NCBI GenBank assembly: GCA_963920635.1
Contig: OY987298.1
Location: forward strand, 61,919,949 to 61,983,948
DNA from: Pseudeuparius sepicola
Taxonomy: Eukaryota; Arthropoda; Insecta; Coleoptera; Anthribidae
Length of the DNA: 64,000 bases
Direction: 5' to 3'
Made by a program: the position numbers and the translations under genes. Of this stretch, positions 57,640-64,000 are shown in pieces (position 1 is the stretch's first letter; each line of letters opens with the position of its first letter). The notes below the pieces were generated by a model. It was not told the origin of the DNA and did no database searches. It saw nothing but the letters and a program-made list of their open reading frames with translations.

Positions 57640-58380
57640 AAAGTAATCAATTACTACTAGCTTTTATGATTTCATGTGTATAATTGGAAGCACGCCCTTT
57701 CAACAAGTAGGCTTTGGACGGTGTGACAATGAAACAATCGTGGAAAAATGTTTACTGTTACCTACCTGTAAAATTTTCAGTTAGGCTGTTTACGCAGGGT
57801 ACAGATTTTTCTATTTTTGTGTAATTTATAACATACCTACAATGAAATTTGAAAGTTATGAAAAATGGGATATGATAGTCAGTTTTATTCAATCCGGGGA
57901 AAATGCCTATCTCTGTCTAACTCGTACCTACCTTTTTGGCCTACTATTAATCAAATCTATTAACTATTACTCTAACACTAATATTAATCAAATTGTGTCT
58001 CAATCTAGCAAAAATGTGCTTGAAAGGATGTCTTCTCTCTGGATACCGCTCGTAGTATAAATTGCTCGTTGCATCTGATTTTCCCCCGGATTGTATTAAA
58101 CAGACTCTCATATCCCATTTTTCATAACTTTCAAATTTCATGTAGGTATGTGTATATGTTATAAGTTATAAAGTTTATAAATTACACAAAAATAGAAAAA
58201 TCTTTACCCTACCTAAGCAGCCAACTGAAAATTTGACAGGTAGGTAACAGTAAACTTTTTTCCACGGTTGTTTCATTGCCTCACCGTCCAAAGCCTACTT
58301 GTTGAAAGGGCGTGCTTCCAATTATACACATGAAATCATAAAAGCTATTAGTAATTGATAACTACTTAAGTAAATCATTA
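57640..58380. mobile_element. Palindromic element nested in the 56738 element
   Basis: GCTTTTATGATTTCATGTGT near 57660 is inverted near 58330. TTTGAAAGTTATGAAAAATG near 57848 is inverted near 58115. Arms are about 270 bases and the loop ~150. The frames 57842-58060 (+) and 57947-58141 (-) are mirror images of the same arm. Confidence 0.8.
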
Positions 58381-58424
58381 TGTGTTATATATTTTTGGAA
58401 TGGTAATTTTTTGCGCAAAAATAT

Positions 58425-58743
58425 ACAGGGTGTTCCATTTAAAAAATAATTTTTTTCATCGGTAACTCTTAAACCATTGACTTGAAAAAAAATGTAATAG
58501 CAGCATTGGATTCTACGTAAAAAAGTGCTTTAAGAATATTTTTACAGAAATACAAAATTTTCAACCCGAAAAAAGTTACGGCCACTTTTCGAAAAACGCC
58601 CTGTAACTCAAGAACGGTGACAGATATCGATTTGCGGATTTCGCCACATAAAAAATGAGCCTCAGACACCGATATCAGTTTTCGTCTATCTCCGTCAAAA
58701 ATAGGAGTTTCCCTTTAAAAGTGTCCAATTTGGCCCACCCTGT
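58425..58743. mobile_element. Short CCCTGTATA-type element
   Basis: ACAGGGTGTTCCATTTAAA at the left and TTGGCCCACCCTGT at the right share the usual ends. The ~320-bp interior is non-coding and weakly symmetrical. Confidence 0.5.
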
Positions 58744-59324
58744 ACATGCCCTGACAGGAAAGTGGTTTGCCCTGCCCGAAGTTTCTCTCTGGCTACGGCC
58801 CTGTACGTCCATCCAACATTCAGGGACCATGAGCGTACTTAAGAAGTATACCTAAGTAGTAAGTTTCGGATTAAAAAAAAAATACACTTGCGTTCATAAA
58901 AATTGGCCCACCGTAAACTTGCGACTTTAACTATATTTTTTTAGAAATTATACATCAGGTCAAAAAAGGTGCTGTTTGAAAGACAATTTAATATGCTTTC
59001 ATATAAAAGTTCCAACGGTCAATCAAGGTTTGAACGTTGAAAAACCATATACCTGGGGCCCCTGCGGAAATTGTATGCTTTTTCTCATTTCTCATTTTTC
59101 GGGGGCTCGGAAAGCACCTGAACCTCACCCAAAGACTCGGGGAAGCTTAAACGACACCGGCCCCAGAGATCATAGCATAGCTGCAGATCAACAGAAAACG
59201 GCAATTTTTGACAAAATCGCGACATTTTCAGGGGTAATATAACACCGATAATACCTTTCGTTAATTTTACGAATTATATTCCCAAAGCTGAAAATACCAC
59301 GACTGCTCAGCAGGAGTGGTATTT

Positions 59325-60030
59325 TCTTAGCACAAAAAAAGCGTAAGAAACAAAAATGTTGCAATTTTGGACAGCTAAGTGGTGCTGCAAAAGAAATCGG
59401 CATCCATGGCCAACTTGTTGCGCAATATTAAAAAAACCTCAAATTGTGCAAAACTATTAATAGCTGTGGAATGTTTATTCTAAGAGACAGAGGAAAACTT
59501 TTATATTGAAAATTGATGGCACTGAGAAGCTTTATCCATCCACGTAGTCAGATAGTTTTAGCAAATTACACAGGGTCTTCGGCTCTCTTGAGGCTATGAA
59601 ATTTTTTTTGTTTATTTCTTATTAAGCGATTTTCTCGCTTATTTTAGGTCGCATAGAAAATACGTAAGAAAACAAAATATGGCAATTTTGGTCAGCGAAG
59701 CGACTTTAAAAAAGGAATGGGCCTCCATGCCCAACTTTTCGCGGTGTACGAAAAAAACTCAGGGTCTCAAGAGAGCCGAAGACCCTGTGTAATTTAATGA
59801 AACTATCTGACTACGTGGATGGATAAAGCTTCTCAGTGCCATCAATTTTCAATATAAAAGTTTTCCTCTGTCTCTTAAAATAAACATTCCACGGCTATTA
59901 ATAGTTTTGCTCAATTTGGGTTTTTTTTAATATTGCGCGACAAGTTAGCCATGGATGCCGATTTCATTTGCAGCACCATTTAGCTGTCCAAAATTGCAAC
60001 ATTTTTGTTTCTTACGCTTTTTTTGTAGGG
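59325..60030. mobile_element. Palindromic element, ~265-bp arms
   Basis: AAAAAAAGCGTAAGAAACAA near 59334 is inverted near 60005. ACACAGGGTCTTCGGCTCTC near 59569 is inverted near 59770. The loop is ~180 bases. Removing the palindrome does not expose a coding frame. Confidence 0.85.
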
Positions 60031-60186
60031 CGCACAATAAGCCAGAACATCGCGGTGGTAGACCTAAAAAAGCATCCTGTGTATAGCCATAATTTAACAA
60101 GCCAACTTCTTAGGAATAAATAAACTACAAGAATTATAAATATTCCCCCTTTCAAAAATGTAATTTAAAAAAATAAAAATAAAAAA

Positions 60187-60260
60187 TGCAACAACCGGGA
60201 TTTGAACAGGCGACCTATCGCACGCAAAGCGAGAATCATGCCCTTAGTCCATTGAGGTCA
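60187..60260 (-). repeat. tRNA-Pro-like pseudogene or SINE head
   Basis: On the minus strand, GGGCATGATTCTCGCTTTGC followed by GTGCGATAGGTCGCCTGTTC and AAATCCCGG resembles the D-arm to T-arm part of tRNA-Pro. The anticodon stem CTCGC/GCGAT is nearly paired, the loop reads TTTGCGT (TGC where tRNA-Pro has TGG), and a B-box-like GTTCAAATCCC lies at 60197-60207. The acceptor halves do not pair and a T-run (terminator-like) follows, so it is a pseudogene or SINE head. Confidence 0.5.
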
Positions 60261-60589
60261 AATGGATGTTTTACTTAACTAGCCGCACATAAATTTAACT
60301 ACCATGGTTAAAAGATAGTTCATTTGACAGCTGTCATTTAGGTTGAGCGTTGAGCTTTCGGTTCTGAATATGTGTTTTTTGTGCTAACAGATATTTAACG
60401 ATCAATGTGTGAACTGAAAACATATCTTCTAGTCTTATATTAAATTTGGTAATGTGAAGAATTTATTGGGTTAACAGTTTTAGCTGCCACAATATTGGTT
60501 TAGGGTAACTAGGACCATAGAAGAATCTGTAGTAGATTCTTCTATACTAGGACGTAACTAAGAGAGTATAGGATTTCAGCGATTATTTC

Positions 60590-62039
60590 CCTCATACTGC
60601 TTGCATCCAATAAGGTAGCTCCTTCCATAAAAATCCAACCAATCATATGCCTCTGCTAGCGATAATTGCACTTATGCAAATTATTGTATGTGATATCACT
60701 AGTGCCGGAAATTCTATCGATAATTTCTTCGAAAGCGCTATTTTGCCTAGAAAGATCACGAGTATATATTGGGCTTTTATTTTCTGATAAAATCCCGAGA
60801 GCGAAGCTCGAGGGATTTTATCCCTGTGAAAATAAAAGCCCAATTTGTACGAGTGGTTTTGCTAATGGGCAAAATAGGGCTTGAGAATAAAATTATCTAG
60901 AAAAATTTCCGGCACGAGTGGTATTTGTCGAGATTATTTCACGAATACGATTTAATAATTTCTGTATTGATTTTTTTATGTTTACATTTCCAAAACGACT
61001 CGTTTTAAACGAGTTTATTGACAGCTTCGACTGTAGCGTTCGAGTAAACAAACATGACGTTTGGGTATCCAAAGTATCCAAGGCAAATGCGATTATACCT
61101 ACACCCTGTCGGCGTTGGTTTATTTTCTGAATGTGTCATAAATTTAAACGGAGGCGGAGTTCTAAATAACAAGAATTTAGCAATGTAAAAGTTATAGAAA
61201 TTCATCGATATAATGCTTAATAATACCGCAACATAATTTATAAGCTGCATAATTTAGAACAGTGTAAAACACATAAACTTTAAGAGGTAGGTACGTGTTT
61301 GTATCCAACAGATTCGCGGTTGCTAAGCAACGAAGTGATAATTTGCACAAGTGCAATTACCGGTAATTGCACTAGTGCAAATTATCGCTAGCAGAGGCAT
61401 ATCATTGGATGGATTTTTATGGAAGGAGCTACCTTATTGGATGCAAGCAGTATGAGGGAAATAATCGCGGTAATTGCACTTGAGCAAATTATCACTTCGT
61501 TGCTTAGCAACCGCGAATCTGTTGGATACAAACACGTACCTACTTCTTAAAGTTTGTGTGTTTCACACTGTTCTAAATTATGCAGCTTATAAATTATGTT
61601 GCGGTACTATTAATCATTGTATCAATGAATTTATATAACTTTTACATTGCTAAATTTTGGTTATTGGACCTCCGTATCCGTTTAAACTTATGACACATTC
61701 AGAAAATAAACCAACGCTGACAGGGTGTAGGTATAATCGCATTTGCCTTGGATATCCAAGCGCCATGTTTGTTTACTCGAACGCTACAGTCGAAGCTGTC
61801 AATAAACTCGTTCAAAATGAATCGTTTTGGAAATGTAAACATAGAAAAAATTAATACAGAAATTATTTAATCGTATTCGAGAAATAATCTCGACAAATAC
61901 CACTCGTGTCGGAAATTTTTCTAGATAATTTTATTCTCAAGTCCTATTTTGCCCATTAGCAAAACCACTCGTACAAATTGGGCTTTTATTTTCTGATAAA
62001 ATCCCGAGAGCGAAGCCCGAGAGCGAAGCTCGAGGGATT

Positions 62040-62078
<39 letters not shown>

Positions 62079-62300
62079 GTGGATAATACCACTAGTGGTA
62101 TTTTCGTATGTAATATCACAAGTGCCGGAAATTTTATCGATAATTTTTTCGAAAGCGCTATTTTGCCTAGAAAGATCACGAGTATAAATTGGCCCTTTAT
62201 TTTCTGAAAATAAAATCGCTCAAATCATCACCTGATTGGTTAATATTTCAAAAAGCATCTAATTTCATTGGTTCCTATTGGCAGGCGTTGAATTCTCGGA
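60590..62300. mobile_element. Family A repeats, inverted pair
   Basis: A reversed copy (about 60690-61475) is followed by a forward copy (about 61440-62170), sharing an overlap rich in GCAATTACCGGTAATTGC. Both carry GACAGGGTGTAGGTATAATC or its complement. The flank 62200-62300 matches the outer edge of the copy at 6060. Confidence 0.7.
62043..62077. repeat. (CT)n microsatellite
   Basis: Uninterrupted CT dinucleotide run of about 17 units inside a family A copy, next to the GGGATTTTATC hairpin. Confidence 0.95.
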
Positions 62301-62429
62301 ATAATTTTTCCAATTTAGCATATTTTTTATTTTATCTGATGAATAATTTCTAAAAATATATATACAAGTATCTATTTAAAGTAAAAAGTTTACGGTGGGT
62401 CTATTTATATGCACACAAGTTTATATTAT

Positions 62430-63020
62430 ATCGTTCAAAATTTATTTGCGACACGATTTACATTTTTTTTTTTTTCACATAGACATTGAGCAACGTACAC
62501 TGCGCACAATTTATTGCAAGTATATTGTTATTAATCCGAAGTCTCAATAACACATGAAGTTGGAATAAATTTTGGGCACGACCTACTCGCAATGTTGGCT
62601 ATTTTGTCATAGCTGACAGTTTTACAATGGATAGCTTTGCCAGACAAACACGCAATTTGACATTGCATTGCGCATTAGTGGGATTTGAAGCTATTATACA
62701 CTTTTGGTAACAACGCTAACTTCAGATTGAGGTATAAAAGTGTGAATCTGTCAAACGATATTTTCGATATTGAAAGGGTAAATCGCGAGCTAAGATTTTA
62801 GAATCTATGTGTTGACTTGGTTGGCCTTATTTTTTACAATTAATAATTTACATAGAGGTTTTCGCTCAGTTTTCATTTTTTAGCTGATTTGGGCAATATA
62901 ATTTGTAAAAAAAGACATACGGGGATAAATAATTGTTTTAATTAATATATAACTAAATAGGTAGGTATCTGCTTATTCTTGAAAAATTAACGAAAACTGT
63001 TATTTACTATTTAATAACAT
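62430..63020. other. Non-coding stretch
   Basis: AT-rich, with a T-run at 62465-62475. Nothing codable was seen. Confidence 0.4.
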
Positions 63021-63029
63021 GTATATATG

Positions 63030-63740
63030 CCCACCTCTTGCTTCTATGACCGCTTGAATACGTTTTGGCATATATACCTACCCTCGAGTAGCGTTCTGAT
63101 ATAATCTTGCGGTATTTGTTCTCATTCTTGAAGTAAGGCCAACCGAAGTTGATCTAGATTTGGGAATGGTCTTCTACGCTGATGCAGTCACAAACTTAGA
63201 TAGCTACAGACATGCTCTATGGGGTTCAGATCTGGACTACTCGCTGGCCAGTCCAAAATTGCAATGCCAACTTCGTCAAGGTAATCATGAACAATTCTGG
63301 TCGCATGACGTCGAGCATTATCGTGCATAAAAATGAATTCCTCACCAATAACTGGGCCAACATGTTCTTGAAGAACGTCCATAATGTACCTACCTATGTG
63401 CTGTCAAAAGAAATTCCACCCCAGACCATTATTGACCCTCCTCCGAAAGACACACGGTTGGTCGGAAATTGCACTGCTAATACCTTTCTCCTGGTCGTAT
63501 ACATACCTATATAGGTCCATCAGAAGTATATATAAATAGTACCTAGACTCGACCGAAAACAGTAGGTATATTTCGCCACTCTTGAATTCCCCACGCTGCA
63601 TGTTCTCTTGCAAAATTTAATCTAGCAACCCGGTGCCGCGTCAGCAAAAGAGCAGTTGCAGGTATTCTTGCATTGATATTGCTCTCTCGCAATCTGTTTA
63701 TGATTATTTCTCGCAGTGCAAAGACTTGTTCTTAAGGTAA
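63030..63740 (-). pseudogene. Tc1-like transposase, decayed
   Basis: Minus-strand pieces in changing frames. INRLRESNINARIPATALLL and ARLNFAREHAAWG (near 63600-63680) are the linker after the helix-turn-helix. LLFSVESRYYLYI (near 63540) shows Val where the first catalytic Asp is expected. MHDNARRHATRIVHDYL and WPASSPDLNPIEH (63200-63310) hold the second Asp and the Glu with 34 residues between them, the DD34E spacing of Tc1. A C-terminal piece reads FPNLDQLRLALLQE (near 63150). Frame changes near 63215 and 63540-63560, stops and the likely loss of one catalytic Asp make it inactive. Terminal repeats were not found. Confidence 0.8.
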
Positions 63741-64000
63741 GTAGCTGAAGTTACCAAGTTTGGTGAATGTATTTTCAGCTCGTGTGTGGAATAAGGTTGG
63801 TGTAATATTCCTATTGAAGGATGAAGATAGAATGATACCCTTGCTCAATGAATATTATGTAGGCGGGCCGTATCTCGAAGTTGAATTATGGCGGCGAAAG
63901 CGAACAGTGGATGGGGGCAAGAAAGGTACTGCCGCGGGCGGTTCCATTATCATAATTACTTATAATAATAATAATAATAATAATAATAAACATCTTTATT
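63741..64000. other. Right edge of window, ends in (AAT)n microsatellite
   Basis: A plus-strand frame open from an acceptor-like ATTTTCAG (63777-63778) to the window edge is too short and unrecognised to call. (AAT)n occupies about 63962-63989 and may be the tail of a retroelement that continues beyond the window. Confidence 0.4.

Larger units (their letters stand above)
56738..58803. mobile_element. 2.07-kb TIR element with exact 8-bp target duplication
   Basis: CAGGGCCGTAGCCAGG and TGGCTACGGCCCTG are inverted ends, and TACGTCCA is duplicated at 56730-56737 and 58804-58811. End bases and duplication length fit hAT. The interior holds a short acidic frame (56790-56942), a GC-richer part (57290-57600), a palindrome (57640-58380) and a CCCTGTATA element (58425-58743). 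Confidence 0.85.
58884..62425. mobile_element. ~3.5-kb interval bounded by ~85-bp inverted repeats
   Basis: ACACTTGCGTTCATAAAAAT ... CCCACCGTAAACTT and TTTTAGAAATTATACATCAG at 58884-58980 are inverted, with indels, at 62330-62425 (AGTTTACGGTGGG, CTGATGAATAATTTCTAAAA). Everything between is other repeats: a palindrome, a tRNA-like sequence and family A copies. It was probably a small TIR element enlarged by nested insertions. Confidence 0.55.

Noticed and set aside
57842..58141. Mirror ORFs beginning MKFESYEKWDM
   Set aside because: Same explanation: the two arms of a palindrome.
63779..64000. Plus-strand open frame after an acceptor-like site (VGVIFLLKDEDRMIPLLN...)
   Set aside because: Runs into an (AAT)n tract and the window edge. 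No family is recognised and codon evidence is weak; it may be a retroelement tail.

Overview
The window reads as nuclear DNA of an insect: AT-rich, intron-bearing and packed with short GTAGGTAC-type runs, CCCTGTATA-ended repeats and hAT, P-type, Tc1-like, Ty3/Gypsy and non-LTR remnants. A hemipteran or beetle would fit, but the sequence does not settle the order. No complete host gene is visible. Host coding sequence is limited to one clear exon (the last exon of an axonemal dynein heavy chain, 35486-35726, minus strand), two GC-rich orphan terminal exons that I cannot name (5859-6037 and 51434-51598, plus strand) and a speculative three-piece small membrane protein (10187-10432, minus strand). 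CpG-rich patches at 960-1290 and 8640-8990 could be promoters.

The centrepiece is a 15.3 kb transposon at 15131-30453. Its terminal inverted repeats begin ACGTCGCTGAAGACAGCCAC and it is bounded by a perfect 8-bp target-site duplication (GCAGAAAG at 15123-15130 and 30454-30461). Almost the whole element is one palindrome: left arm 15131-21252, central loop 21253-23094, right arm 23095-30453. Each arm runs from its end through a tandem array of ~143-144 bp monomers, then a non-coding block with small palindromes, then a gene for a C48 (Ulp1/SENP-like) cysteine protease with a PHD finger, then the C-terminal part of a DDE-type transposase. Only the loop keeps the N-terminal part of the transposase (zinc-binding segment, DATG and VTDWSF blocks), and it is broken by frameshifts. 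One half of an ancestral element therefore seems to have been copied in inverted orientation over the other half, and the product then moved as a unit. The left protease ORF is intact, while the right copy has an in-frame TAG. A 463-bp TIR element is nested in the left array only.

Around this lie nested, mostly dead elements: hAT-like insertions with 8-bp duplications (31426-32886, 41555-42303, 43978-45004, 53153-56312, 56738-58803), a P-superfamily transposase pseudogene (48720-50832), a Ty3/Gypsy integrase fragment that has lost both visible catalytic aspartates (42416-42920), a 5'-truncated non-LTR reverse transcriptase (53823-54374), a Tc1-like pseudogene (63030-63740), tRNA-derived sequences (2360-2590, 60187-60260) and many long palindromic non-autonomous elements (2977-3437, 4680-5170, 34091-34916, 40407-42398, 43799-45503, 54927-55848, 57640-58380, 59325-60030). 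Several nestings give a relative insertion order. The rest is AT-rich intergenic or intronic sequence in which I see nothing codable.
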